Position numbers and translations under genes: made by a program. A stretch of 45,166 nucleotides of DNA. Origin: Ferruginibacter sp. (GTDB lineage: Bacteria > Bacteroidota > Bacteroidia > Chitinophagales > Chitinophagaceae). Position 1 is the first letter of the stretch, and the number at the start of each line of letters is the position of its first letter. The DNA is taken from the NCBI GenBank assembly GCA_017988335.1, contig JAGNRZ010000005.1, positions 1 through 45,166 of the forward strand. The letters run 5' to 3'. This document shows positions 1-8,458 of this stretch, piece by piece. The notes under the pieces were generated by a model. It was not told the origin of the DNA and did not search any database. It was given only the letters and a program-made list of their open reading frames with translations.

Positions 1-135
1 TATGCCCAGTTGAAAGTATTTTACACTTTTTTTGTAAAAAATAGCTGCTTTTAAATAAAATACAACCCCTACTTCATAGCAAAACCCTCTTTCTAAAACA
101 TTAACTGCTAATTACAGAAAGAGCCTTCATACATT

Positions 136-157
136 GCTATGGGCTTAAGCCAATAGC
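136..157. repeat. 22-bp imperfect palindrome
   Basis: The stretch reads GCTATgGGCTTAAGCCaATAGC and equals its own reverse complement except at one symmetric pair. It lies about 40 bases past the 3' end of the minus-strand cysteine desulfurase gene. It has no following T-run on the minus strand, so it is not a typical terminator. The first 194 bases hold no gene; besides this palindrome they carry an 8-bp inverted repeat (87-94 and 116-123). Confidence 0.45.
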
Positions 158-194
158 AAAAGAGATTTCTCCTATCGTCGAAATGACAGAGAGG

Positions 195-1322
195 TTACAC
201 CAATTCCTTCAACTTTTCAACCACCGCATCTACCTCGGCTTTGGTATTGTGTTTGCTAAAGCTAAAACGTACGGTTACTTGATTAGGGTTGTTGTTTATG
301 GCACGTATTACATGGCTGCCAGCATCGGCACCGCTTGTGCAGGCACTACCGCCACTAGCACAAATATTATTTATATCTAGGTTAAATAAAATCATTTCGC
401 TTTTTTCGGTTTTAGGAAAGCTTACACTTAACACTGTGTATAAACTATTGCCTAATACATCACCATTAAAACTTACGCCACTTATGTTCTTTTTTAATTC
501 ATCCATCATGTAGTACTTAAGTGTACCAATGTATGCACTATCGGTTTCGTAATTTTCGGTAGCTAGTTCTAATGCTTTGGCAAAGCCAACAATACCGTAC
601 AGGTTTTCGGTACCGGCTCTCATGTTACGTTCTTGTCCGCCACCGTGTACAAAGGGTTTTATTTTTATGTTTTCATTTATGTACAAAATACCTACACCCT
701 TTGGCCCATGAAATTTGTGTGCAGCACCTGTTATAAAATGTACAGGTGTGTTGCGTAAGTCGAAAGGAAAATGCCCAACAGTTTGCACTGTATCGCTATG
801 AAAAATAGCATTGTATAATTTGCATAAATTGCCCACAGCATGTATATCTAAAATGTTACCAATTTCGTTATTGGCATGCATTAAGGTTACTAACGTTTTT
901 TCTTCGCTTTTTGCTAAAAGTTTTTCTAAATCATCAATATCTACATGGCCATTGGGTAATAGTTTTACATAGCTTACTGTAGTTACATCTAATTTATCTA
1001 AATGCTCTACAGAGTGGCTTACGGCATGGTGTTCAATTGGCGAAGTAATAATATGTTTGCAGCCTAAATCTCTTACAGCACAAGTAATAGCAGTATTACT
1101 ACTTTCGGTACCGCCACTAGTAAAAAATATTTCGGCAGGGTGAGCATTTAAAATTTTGGCTACACTTTTTCTAGCTTGTTCTATAGCCATTCTTGTTTCT
1201 CTGCCATACGAATATATGCTAGAGGGATTGCCAAATTTTTCGGTTAAATAAGGCATCATAGTTTCTAACACCTGTGGTGAAAGTGCTGTGGTGGCTGCGT
1301 TGTCGAAGTAAATTCTAGTCAT
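195..1322 (-). CDS. Cysteine desulfurase (NifS/IscS-type aminotransferase class V)
   Basis: A PLP-dependent enzyme that removes sulfur from L-cysteine to give alanine and an enzyme persulfide, for Fe-S cluster and tRNA thiolation in the cytoplasm. The 375-residue length is normal for the family. The PLP lysine is K203 in GAAHKFHGPKG, the HANNEIG motif lies near residue 149, HGGGQERNMRAGTEN lies at 227-241, and the catalytic cysteine is C328 in ASGGSACTSG. The start ATG (MTRIYFDNAATT) gives the classic N-terminus. The gene lies downstream of glmM, separated by 101 bases of repeats. No scaffold gene (iscU/sufU) is adjacent, so IscS and a more general NifS role cannot be separated. Confidence 0.95.
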   Translation of the reverse strand: MTRIYFDNAATTALSPQVLETMMPYLTEKFGNPSSIYSYGRETRMAIEQARKSVAKILNAHPAEIFFTSGGTESSNTAITCAVRDLGCKHIITSPIEHHAVSHSVEHLDKLDVTTVSYVKLLPNGHVDIDDLEKLLAKSEEKTLVTLMHANNEIGNILDIHAVGNLCKLYNAIFHSDTVQTVGHFPFDLRNTPVHFITGAAHKFHGPKGVGILYINENIKIKPFVHGGGQERNMRAGTENLYGIVGFAKALELATENYETDSAYIGTLKYYMMDELKKNISGVSFNGDVLGNSLYTVLSVSFPKTEKSEMILFNLDINNICASGGSACTSGADAGSHVIRAINNNPNQVTVRFSFSKHNTKAEVDAVVEKLKELV

Positions 1323-1328
1323 AAGTTA

Positions 1329-1365
1329 ATAGTTCATAGTTGATAGTTCATAGTTGATAGTTCAT
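1329..1365. repeat. 14-bp tandem repeat (2.6 copies) between glmM and the cysteine desulfurase gene
   Basis: The unit ATAGTTCATAGTTG occurs at 1329-1342 and 1343-1356, with a partial third copy at 1357-1365. Inverted copies of its core (ACTATGAAC at 1388-1396, then AATGAACTAT) follow, so the transcript could fold into alternative hairpins. It fills most of the gap between two co-directional genes. I see no promoter consensus in the gap. Confidence 0.7.
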
Positions 1366-1423
1366 GGATTTAAGCTCATTGAGATTTACTATGAACAATG
1401 AACTATATGCCATGAACAAATGC

Positions 1424-2803
1424 TTACATCATCTCCCCAATATCCTGCATAATTTTTTTTGCAATATTATCGGCTGTTGTTTCAAAATTACTTTCGGCGT
1501 AAATACGTATGATAGGCTCTGTATTGCTGGTACGTAAATGCACCCAATCAGTATCAAATTCTATCTTCAAGCCATCTTCTGTATTTATGGGATGATTTTT
1601 ATATTTATCTTTTATCTTTTCAAAAATTGTTTTTACATCAATTCCTTCTGTTAAGGTAATTTTATTTTTGCTAATAAAATAATCGGGGAAAGTATTACGT
1701 AATTGCTTTATTGTTTTTTTGCTATTGGCTAAATGCGTTAAAAATAAAGCTATACCAATTAATGCATCTCGGCCATAATGTAAATCGGGTACTATAATAC
1801 CACCATTCCCTTCGCCGCCAATTACTGCATTTTTTTCTTTCATTCTGTTTACCACATTTACTTCACCTACAGCACTTGGGAAATATTCGCCACCGTGTTT
1901 TATAGTTACATCTTTTAATGCTCTAGTACTGCTCATGTTACTTACGGTGTTGCCCTTACGTTTGCTTAAAACATAATCGGCAACTGCTACCAAAGTGTAT
2001 TCTTCGCCAAACATTGTTCCATCTTCACATACAAAGCAAAGCCTGTCCACATCAGGGTCTACCGCAATGCCGAGGTGTGCATTTTCTTTTACTACTTCGT
2101 TGCTAAGTTGTGTTAAATGCTCTGGCAATGGCTCAGGATTGTGGGCAAATTTTCCGTTTACTTCTTCATTAATTACTACAATATCTTTTACACCTAAAGC
2201 TTTTAATAATGCTGGTATGGCAATGGCTCCTGTACTATTCACCGCATCTACTACAATTTTAAATTTTGCTTTTTTTATAGCGACGGCATCTACCAATTCG
2301 TAATTAACACAAGCGTCAATATGTTTTTGTAAAAGAGAATCGTCTTTTGTAATCGTTCCTAAATTATCGATTTGAGAAAAATTAAAATCTTCGTTTTCGG
2401 CTAATTCTAAAATTAGTTTTCCTTCATCACCACTTATAAATTCGCCTTTGCCGTTTAATAATTTTAAGGCATTCCACTCTTTAGGATTATGGCTTGCCGT
2501 TAAAATTATACCGCCTGCTGCGCCTTCAAATTTAACCGCCATTTCTACAGTTGGTGTGGTGCTAAGGCCTAAATCAACAATGTTAAAGCCTAAGCCTATT
2601 AATGTGCTAGTAACTAAATTGCTTACCATTTCGCCACTTATTCTTCCATCTCTACCAATTACTATTTTATTATTTGAAGATTGTGTAGCCAGCCAAGTAC
2701 CATAAGCTGCCGTAAATTTTACCACATCTAATGGTGTAAGGTTGTCGTTAGTTTTTCCGCCAATTGTACCTCTAATACCCGATATACTTTTTATTAATGC
2801 CAT
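1424..2803 (-). CDS. glmM: Phosphoglucosamine mutase (alpha-D-phosphohexomutase)
   Basis: Interconverts glucosamine-6-P and glucosamine-1-P, feeding UDP-GlcNAc, peptidoglycan and LPS synthesis. The 459-residue length and all four signature loops fit the family: the phosphoserine loop TASHNP with S104, the metal-binding loop DPDVDR at 249-254, the sugar-binding loop GEGNGG at 330-335, and the phosphate-binding RTSNTEP at 424-430. The start MALIKSISGIRGT places the early RGT motif correctly. A perfect -7 element (TATCTTTG, 2831-2824 on the minus strand) lies about 20 bases upstream. Phosphomannomutase activity in the same family cannot be excluded; the GEGNGG rather than GEMSGH-type loop favours the glucosamine enzyme. 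Confidence 0.88.
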   Translation of the reverse strand: MALIKSISGIRGTIGGKTNDNLTPLDVVKFTAAYGTWLATQSSNNKIVIGRDGRISGEMVSNLVTSTLIGLGFNIVDLGLSTTPTVEMAVKFEGAAGGIILTASHNPKEWNALKLLNGKGEFISGDEGKLILELAENEDFNFSQIDNLGTITKDDSLLQKHIDACVNYELVDAVAIKKAKFKIVVDAVNSTGAIAIPALLKALGVKDIVVINEEVNGKFAHNPEPLPEHLTQLSNEVVKENAHLGIAVDPDVDRLCFVCEDGTMFGEEYTLVAVADYVLSKRKGNTVSNMSSTRALKDVTIKHGGEYFPSAVGEVNVVNRMKEKNAVIGGEGNGGIIVPDLHYGRDALIGIALFLTHLANSKKTIKQLRNTFPDYFISKNKITLTEGIDVKTIFEKIKDKYKNHPINTEDGLKIEFDTDWVHLRTSNTEPIIRIYAESNFETTADNIAKKIMQDIGEMM

Positions 2804-2823
2804 GCGTTTGTTTTTAGGGATTG

Positions 2824-2831
2824 CAAAGATA
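2824..2831 (-). promoter_or_regulatory. -7 promoter element of glmM
   Basis: TATCTTTG on the minus strand, a perfect match to the Bacteroidota consensus TAnnTTTG, 20 bases before the glmM ATG. Confidence 0.6.
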
Positions 2832-2919
2832 TTGCATAATGAGCTAATTCGATAATATTGCTAATTTGCTAATTACCTCAATCTAGTTATTTAGTAGAGC
2901 AGATAAAATTTACTAATTA

Positions 2920-2942
2920 GTTCCCCTTTAGTGGTGGAGGGG
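2920..2942. repeat. Degenerate copy of the dispersed C-rich/G-rich hairpin element
   Basis: Contains GTTCCCCTTTAG (2920-2931), identical to the 5' part of the arm at 18125-18139, followed by a G-rich tail. It abuts the -7 element of the downstream methyltransferase gene, so it occupies the place of the -33 region. Confidence 0.55.
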
Positions 2943-2944
2943 CT

Positions 2945-2952
2945 TATATTTG
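2945..2952 (+). promoter_or_regulatory. -7 promoter element, probably leaderless
   Basis: TATATTTG is a perfect TAnnTTTG match. Only four bases (TATT) separate it from the ATG at 2957, so transcription probably starts at or next to the start codon. Confidence 0.6.
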
Positions 2953-2956
2953 TATT

Positions 2957-3694
2957 ATGGACAAACAATGGTTTAAAGATTGGTTTAATACCCCTTATTA
3001 TCATCAATTGTATTTTAAAAGAGATGAAAATGAGGCGGCGGCTTTTATTGATAAATTGATAAACTATTTAAATCCAAAGCAAAATGCTTTTATGCTAGAT
3101 GTGGCCTGTGGTAAAGGCAGGCACTCTATACAATTGGCTAGCAAAGGGTTTGACGTTACAGGCATTGATTTAAGTGACGATAGTATTGAGGAAGCATTAA
3201 AATCTGCTACGAATAAACTACATTTTTTTAAGCATGACATGCGATTGCCTTTTAGCATTAATTATTTTGATTATGCTTTTAATTTTTTTACCAGCTTTGG
3301 TTATTTTAATACCCAAAGAGAAAATAACAATGCCATTAGAACAATTGCACAATCGCTAAAAAAAGGCGGCACTTTTGTAATGGATTATTTAAACGTTCAC
3401 TATGCCGAAAATAACTTGGTACATAAAAGTGAAAAGCAAATTGACGATGTAAATTTTTTAATTACAAAGTGGTACGATGAAGATTTTTTTTACAAGAAAA
3501 TTATTGTGGAAGATGAAGCCTTGCAAGAACCTTTAATTTATACCGAAAAAGTAGCCAAATTTAGCTTAGGCGATTTTACAGAAATGTTTGCCTACCAACA
3601 TTTACAAATACAGGAAGTTTTTGGAGATTATAATTTTAACAGTTACGATATAAAAAAATCGCCAAGGCTGATAATGATTGCGAAGAAATTTTAG
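2957..3694 (+). CDS. Class I SAM-dependent methyltransferase (Methyltransf_25/11 type)
   Basis: A 245-residue Rossmann-fold methyltransferase. Motif I is MLDVACGKGRHS (about residues 47-58), followed by the acidic end of strand 2 in VTGIDLSDDS (about 68-77). HDMRLPF and FNFFTSFGYF supply the expected motifs II and III. The substrate is unknown: there are no RNA-binding, ubiquinone- or cobalamin-pathway signatures. It is monocistronic, convergent with the LtaS-like pair, and preceded by a TAnnTTTG element four bases before the ATG. Confidence 0.85.
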   Translation: MDKQWFKDWFNTPYYHQLYFKRDENEAAAFIDKLINYLNPKQNAFMLDVACGKGRHSIQLASKGFDVTGIDLSDDSIEEALKSATNKLHFFKHDMRLPFSINYFDYAFNFFTSFGYFNTQRENNNAIRTIAQSLKKGGTFVMDYLNVHYAENNLVHKSEKQIDDVNFLITKWYDEDFFYKKIIVEDEALQEPLIYTEKVAKFSLGDFTEMFAYQHLQIQEVFGDYNFNSYDIKKSPRLIMIAKKF

Positions 3695-3699
3695 GAATT

Positions 3700-3803
3700 T
3701 CGAATGGCGAATTTTCGAATGGTGAATATTATTTAAAACAGTCTTTTTATATTTTATGTTAAACGATTGTTTTTTGAACTTACAAACATTCGATATTCGC
3801 CAT
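3700..3803. repeat. Direct and inverted short repeats between convergent genes
   Basis: TCGAATGGCGAAT and TCGAATGGTGAAT stand in tandem at about 3700-3727. An inverted copy of ATGGCGAAT (3704-3712) occurs at 3795-3803. The element fills the 123-base gap between the methyltransferase gene and the convergent phosphotransferase gene and could form a long imperfect hairpin in transcripts from either side. Confidence 0.55.
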
Positions 3804-3817
3804 CTATCAATTCAATA

Positions 3818-5791
3818 TTATTTATTATTAACCAGCATCCACCTTGCAGTTTCGTAAAATGCTGATGTAAGGTTAGATAATTGTTTTTTTACAGAATCTT
3901 GTTGTTGTGGCGTTAAACTTAAAGGCTTATTAGTTGCAGTAACTAATTCTTCTTTATTTATACGAATATTTTTACGATAGAAATAATCATCTGTAACTGT
4001 GCCTATCCAACCAGGTGCATGATAGATTATAAAAGCACTGTTATTCTTTTTTTCTGGGTCCAATAAATCTCTGCCTAAAGTAGTATTGGTATATGGCTGC
4101 TGCAGCATGCCTGCAATGGTGGGCAGTACATCTATTTGCGATACGGTTTCGTTGTGTTGCTGTGGTGTAAGCAGTTGCGGAGCATAAAATAATAAAGGCA
4201 CATGCTCATCGGCAAGACGTTGCTCCGTCCATGCATTTGGATAAACCGCTGTAGCATTGCCTTCTACACCATGATCGCCAACAAAAACAAAAATTGTGTT
4301 TTGAAAATATTTATTTTTTTGGGCTGCAGATATAAATTTTTTAAAACAATAATCGCTGTAGGCAAATGCATTAAATTCTTTAAGCGATTCAAAACCGTAC
4401 TTTTTTAATTCTTCGTCAGGTATGTTTTGCGGTATAAAATCTTTGTCTTCTTCTGGTATATTAAATGGCCTATGATTGTCTGCAGTTTGTATTATGGCAA
4501 AAAATGGTTTTTGTTGTTGGCTTAAAACATTGTTAGCTTCTAAAAATAAATTTTTATCACTAATGCCCCATACGTTTACTTTTTCGGCAGCATACCTACC
4601 TTCTTCATAAATATTTACATTTTTAATATTATTGATTAAACCACTAAAATTATTAAACTGGCTTCTTCCGCCTATAAAATAAAATTTTTCGTAACCATCA
4701 AAGTCATTGATGATAGTGCGTTGTTTTACTGTAGCTTCATCTCTTGTAGCAAACTTAGAAAGCAATACATCTGGTGTGCCCGTTAAAGTTGCAAACACAC
4801 CTCTTGCAGTACCAAAAGTGGGTGTAAAACATCTATTAAAGAAAATACCACTATCGCATAAGCTTTTAAAATAAGGAGTAGCATTTAGTTTATTACCACT
4901 CATGCTACTTTTATACATACTAAAGCTTTCACAAATTACAAGTACAATGTTAGGTTGAGTTTCTAATCCTAATTTATTGGGCTGCACTATTCTTTTATAG
5001 GGATTTGTACCTTCTGCCTTTTGAATATTTAAATAAGAGGATATTGTATTAAAATGTTCGGCTGCTTTTGTATTGTATTCTGGCTTTCTAAATCGTAGTG
5101 TGGTAAAAAAGTTTTGCAATGGATTTAATGCCAAATTACTTTTAAACTCATCATTTAAATTAAATGCTCTAAAAAAATTTAATGGCGATAAAGTAAAAAA
5201 GCCATACATAAACCAGCCTAAAATTAAAAGGGCTATAAAATGCCAACGCCTTCTGTATGTGAATTTATGTACCGAAAAATTTTTTTCTTCAATGCTTACA
5301 TGCGTTTTTCTAAACATCCATATCATCATCATTACAGCACCTATTAAACCTACTAAAATCCAAAACACTGGATAGCTTTGCCAAACCATTTGTAAGCTTT
5401 CTTTTGGGTCTTCTGCAAAAATTAAAGCATCTGCATTTAATCTAGCATTAATGTAGGCAAACTGTCCAAAATCGGCTCCGTAAAAGAATAAAATAAGTAA
5501 GGTTATTATGCCCAAATAAATAGTCCACCCTTTTTTATTAAACTCACTATAAAATGGCGAAAGCCTTGGAAAAGAAGATATCAATACAATTGGCGTTAAA
5601 ATAAAAGCAATCCAACGCAAATCATACTTTAAGCCTAACCAAAAAGAGGGTAGTAAATGAGTTGCTGATAATGAGCTAGGCTTAAAAAAAACAACTGTTG
5701 CTATTCTAAATGCTGTAAATATAAACAAGTAGATGAAGAATAGTTTTACTATCCATTGAATGGTTTTTGGCACTCTCCACTTGATGAGCAT
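3818..5791 (-). CDS. LtaS/MdoB-like membrane phosphotransferase (sulfatase fold), copy 1
   Basis: A 657-residue member of the alkaline phosphatase/sulfatase superfamily (COG1368-like). About five hydrophobic segments lie within residues 15-200; the catalytic domain follows from about residue 278. The LtaS-type active site is intact: metal ligand E288 in VICESFS, nucleophile T328 in FGTARGV, and D506-H507 in GDHG. In Gram-positives the family moves glycerol phosphate to lipoteichoic acid; in Proteobacteria OpgB modifies periplasmic glucans. Bacteroidota lack lipoteichoic acid, so the acceptor is unknown, perhaps a surface glycan or LPS. It is the downstream partner of a closely similar paralog, 47 bases apart, with its own -7 element in the gap. 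Confidence 0.9.
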   Translation of the reverse strand: MLIKWRVPKTIQWIVKLFFIYLFIFTAFRIATVVFFKPSSLSATHLLPSFWLGLKYDLRWIAFILTPIVLISSFPRLSPFYSEFNKKGWTIYLGIITLLILFFYGADFGQFAYINARLNADALIFAEDPKESLQMVWQSYPVFWILVGLIGAVMMMIWMFRKTHVSIEEKNFSVHKFTYRRRWHFIALLILGWFMYGFFTLSPLNFFRAFNLNDEFKSNLALNPLQNFFTTLRFRKPEYNTKAAEHFNTISSYLNIQKAEGTNPYKRIVQPNKLGLETQPNIVLVICESFSMYKSSMSGNKLNATPYFKSLCDSGIFFNRCFTPTFGTARGVFATLTGTPDVLLSKFATRDEATVKQRTIINDFDGYEKFYFIGGRSQFNNFSGLINNIKNVNIYEEGRYAAEKVNVWGISDKNLFLEANNVLSQQQKPFFAIIQTADNHRPFNIPEEDKDFIPQNIPDEELKKYGFESLKEFNAFAYSDYCFKKFISAAQKNKYFQNTIFVFVGDHGVEGNATAVYPNAWTEQRLADEHVPLLFYAPQLLTPQQHNETVSQIDVLPTIAGMLQQPYTNTTLGRDLLDPEKKNNSAFIIYHAPGWIGTVTDDYFYRKNIRINKEELVTATNKPLSLTPQQQDSVKKQLSNLTSAFYETARWMLVNNK

Positions 5792-5817
5792 TGTTTCTTA
5801 AGCTTTTTTAAAGAAAG

Positions 5818-5825
5818 CAAAAGTA
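5818..5825 (-). promoter_or_regulatory. -7 promoter element before LtaS-like copy 1
   Basis: TACTTTTG on the minus strand, a perfect TAnnTTTG match inside the 47-base gap between the two paralogs. The second gene can probably be transcribed on its own. Confidence 0.5.
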
Positions 5826-5838
5826 GGTTAAATTATTG

Positions 5839-7815
5839 TTACTTTTTTTTGTTATTAAGCAACATATACTTTGCTGTTTCGTAATAGGCGTTGGTTATGG
5901 CATGCATATTTTGTAAAACACTATCTGTAGTTTGAGATTTTTGTACAACTGTATTATTGTTTATCGAATACAATTGTTTTGTGTTAGCACTAAAATTATG
6001 CAGATAATAATAATCCTTATTTATTAAGCCAATAGTATGCAAAAGGTCGTCATAAATAAAGGCAAGGTTGGGTGTTTTAAGTGTAGTGTCAAATAAATTT
6101 CTTCCCAATGTAGTGTTTTTGTAAGCTGTATTTGTAATACCTGCAATAGATGGCATAACATCTACTTGTGAGCAAATTGCATTTATCCTTTTTGAGGTGG
6201 TAAACATTGGGCTATAAAACAATAATGGCACATGCTCTGCGGTTAACCCTTGTTCCGTAAACACTTTTGGCAATTGAGTGGCGGTACCTTTTATACCATG
6301 ATCGCCAATAAAAACAAAAAGAGTGTTGCTAAAATATTTTTCTTTTTTTGCAGCTTCCATAAATTGTTGAAAGCAAAAATCTGTATATCTAAAGGCATTC
6401 ACTTCTTCATTACTTTCAAAACCATATTTATTCAGTGAATCTTTTGGAAAATTTAATTTTGCAAAAGAATTCTCATCTTCTTTAGGAATTGTATACGGTC
6501 GGTGATTATCAGCCGTTTGTATTATTGCAAAAAAAGGCTTGTTATTTTTTGCTAAAATATCATTGGCTTCTAAAAATAAATTTTTATCACTAATACCCCA
6601 AACATCAATTTTTTTTGCTTTAAAATTTTCTTGTTGATATAATTTTAATCCTTCAATATTATTGGCTAGTAAGCCTTGTATATTAGCCCAAGTAGGGTCG
6701 CCACCTAAAAAATATAATTTATCATGCCCCTTAAAATTATTAATAATAGTGTGTTGATTTACAGCTAAGGGATTTCTACTTGCCGTTTTTGGGCTTTCTA
6801 CATCGGGTATTCCTGTAATGGTTGCCCACACTCCTCTAGCTGTACCATAAGAGGGAGTAAAGCATCTATCAAAAAAAATACCTTTATTGCATAGCTCATT
6901 AAAATAAGGCGTAGTGTTTAAAGCATTATTATACATACTACTTTTATAAGCACTAAAACTTTCGCAAATAACTAAAACAATATTAAGTTTAGCATTTGCA
7001 GTGTCTGCTATGTTATATGTTCTTTCAAAATTTAAATTAGTACTATCAAAATTTGTAATGCCCAACTGCTTAGTCATTAATGGATAATACTCCTTTACCT
7101 TATTAATATCTATTTTACCTTTTCTAAATTTTAGTGTACTAAAAAAACTTTGCAAAGGGTTAAGGGCAAGGTCTCCCTTAAAAGTATCACTCAAAGTAAA
7201 AGCATCACTCCAGCGTAAAGGATATTGGCTAAACTTACCAAATGTACATGCTGCTAATATTAAAAAAAACAGAAAGTATTTTGCAACTCCTCTTCTATTA
7301 TAAAAACTATATTGAACTTGATAATGCAGTAACAAGCGACTGCAAATGAACCATGTGAGTACAGCTAAAACAATTAAGGCAATTAAAATTTTTATTACTG
7401 GATAGGTTTCCCACATCATACTCAATGATATACTAGCATCTTCTACATAATTTAATACAGAGGCATTAAGCCGTTGATGCAAATAATCATAATGAAAATA
7501 ATCGGCTCCTAAAAAAATAAAAAGTATAATAAAAACAATGGGTAAAACAATATTCCAAAATTTTGATGCTTTTACATTTTTAAATGGATGCAAAAAAGGG
7601 AAGGCGCATAAAATTAAAATGCCTAAACCAATTATTGAAGCAAATTTTGCATCGAACCTTAGCCCCATTAAAAATGCAGAACCAGAAAAAGATTTATTGC
7701 TGGGATTATATTTTAAGTAGAAGAAAAACCTATAGATACTAAGGCAAATGATGATGCTTATTACCAAACTAGCAATCCATCTTATAAGCTTAGGTATTTT
7801 TTGCAAAAAAAGCAT
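5839..7815 (-). CDS. LtaS/MdoB-like membrane phosphotransferase (sulfatase fold), copy 2
   Basis: A 658-residue paralog of the next gene downstream, collinear over its whole length. The N-terminal part has about five membrane segments (residues 12-190), then an extracytoplasmic sulfatase-like domain. Key residues are E285 (VICESFS), T324 (YGTARGV) and D505-H506 (GDHG). The strings DVWGISDKNLFLEAN and IIQTADNHRP are almost identical in both copies, whereas the N-terminal halves differ more. That fits tandem duplication with conserved catalysis and changed membrane or acceptor specificity. The gene is divergent from a PAP2 phosphatase gene across 74 bases; PAP2 enzymes dephosphorylate lipid phosphates, so a shared lipid-linked pathway is possible but not shown. 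Confidence 0.9.
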   Translation of the reverse strand: MLFLQKIPKLIRWIASLVISIIICLSIYRFFFYLKYNPSNKSFSGSAFLMGLRFDAKFASIIGLGILILCAFPFLHPFKNVKASKFWNIVLPIVFIILFIFLGADYFHYDYLHQRLNASVLNYVEDASISLSMMWETYPVIKILIALIVLAVLTWFICSRLLLHYQVQYSFYNRRGVAKYFLFFLILAACTFGKFSQYPLRWSDAFTLSDTFKGDLALNPLQSFFSTLKFRKGKIDINKVKEYYPLMTKQLGITNFDSTNLNFERTYNIADTANAKLNIVLVICESFSAYKSSMYNNALNTTPYFNELCNKGIFFDRCFTPSYGTARGVWATITGIPDVESPKTASRNPLAVNQHTIINNFKGHDKLYFLGGDPTWANIQGLLANNIEGLKLYQQENFKAKKIDVWGISDKNLFLEANDILAKNNKPFFAIIQTADNHRPYTIPKEDENSFAKLNFPKDSLNKYGFESNEEVNAFRYTDFCFQQFMEAAKKEKYFSNTLFVFIGDHGIKGTATQLPKVFTEQGLTAEHVPLLFYSPMFTTSKRINAICSQVDVMPSIAGITNTAYKNTTLGRNLFDTTLKTPNLAFIYDDLLHTIGLINKDYYYLHNFSANTKQLYSINNNTVVQKSQTTDSVLQNMHAITNAYYETAKYMLLNNKKK

Positions 7816-7852
7816 TACAATTAATTTTAACCGCTGCTAAATTAGGATTAAT

Positions 7853-7860
7853 TATTTTTG
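7853..7860 (+). promoter_or_regulatory. -7 promoter element of the PAP2-CNNM operon
   Basis: TATTTTTG, a perfect TAnnTTTG match 29 bases before the preferred ATG at 7890. The in-frame TTG at 7872 is a less likely start. Confidence 0.5.
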
Positions 7861-7889
7861 TACGTAAACATTTGGCTTTAGCTTTGTTA

Positions 7890-8453
7890 ATGGAGCAATT
7901 ACTTACTTACGATAAATATCTTTTTAAGCTTATAAATAATGGGTTGAGCAATAGTTTTTTTGATTGGCTTATGCCGTGGCTACGTAACTCAGTAATGTGG
8001 ACTCCCTTTTATTTATTTATAATTTTGTTTGGTGCCATTAATTTTAAAAAAAATGGTTGGTGGTGGATAGTATTTGCCATTTGTACAGCAATTATTACCG
8101 ATTTTGTAAGTAGTGGTCTTATTAAAAACAACATCATTCGTTTACGCCCCTGTAACGACCCCTCTTTGGCTTCTTATGTAAAAGTATTGGTTAGATATAG
8201 ACCACAAAGCAGTAGCTTTACTTCATCTCATGCCGCTAATCATTTTGGAGTAGCTATGTATCTTTACATAACTTTAAAGCCATACATAGCTAAATGGGGC
8301 ATGTTGTTTTTTTTATGGGCATTTAGCATTTCATTTGCACAGATATATGTGGGAGTTCATTTTCCGTTAGACATTTTTTGTGGTGGAGCAGTTGGCATGC
8401 TAATTGGCTATTTTTGTGCAAAAAAATTTAATAATAATTATAGTTTGAATTAA
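7890..8453 (+). CDS. PAP2-family membrane phosphatase
   Basis: A type 2 phosphatidic acid phosphatase-like integral membrane enzyme, probably acting on a lipid phosphate such as undecaprenyl diphosphate or phosphatidylglycerol phosphate. The three family motifs are visible: KNNIIRLRP (KX6RP), SSSFTSSHAANHF (PSGH-type, with S-S-H in place of S-G-H) and the final block ending VGVHFPLDIFCGG, with the catalytic His and Asp. About five to six membrane segments fill the rest. I chose ATG 7890 (MEQLLTYDKYLF) over the TTG six codons upstream because it begins at the conserved N-terminal helix. Five bases separate its stop from the CNNM-type gene, so they form an operon. Confidence 0.87.
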   Translation: MEQLLTYDKYLFKLINNGLSNSFFDWLMPWLRNSVMWTPFYLFIILFGAINFKKNGWWWIVFAICTAIITDFVSSGLIKNNIIRLRPCNDPSLASYVKVLVRYRPQSSSFTSSHAANHFGVAMYLYITLKPYIAKWGMLFFLWAFSISFAQIYVGVHFPLDIFCGGAVGMLIGYFCAKKFNNNYSLN

Positions 8454-8458
8454 TAAAC

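Noticed and set aside
183..513. Plus-strand open frames over the cysteine desulfurase gene
   Set aside because: They are antisense shadows with no start context and no recognisable protein.
3818..7815. Lipoteichoic acid synthesis
   Set aside because: The genome is clearly Gram-negative Bacteroidota, which do not make lipoteichoic acid; only family membership is claimed.
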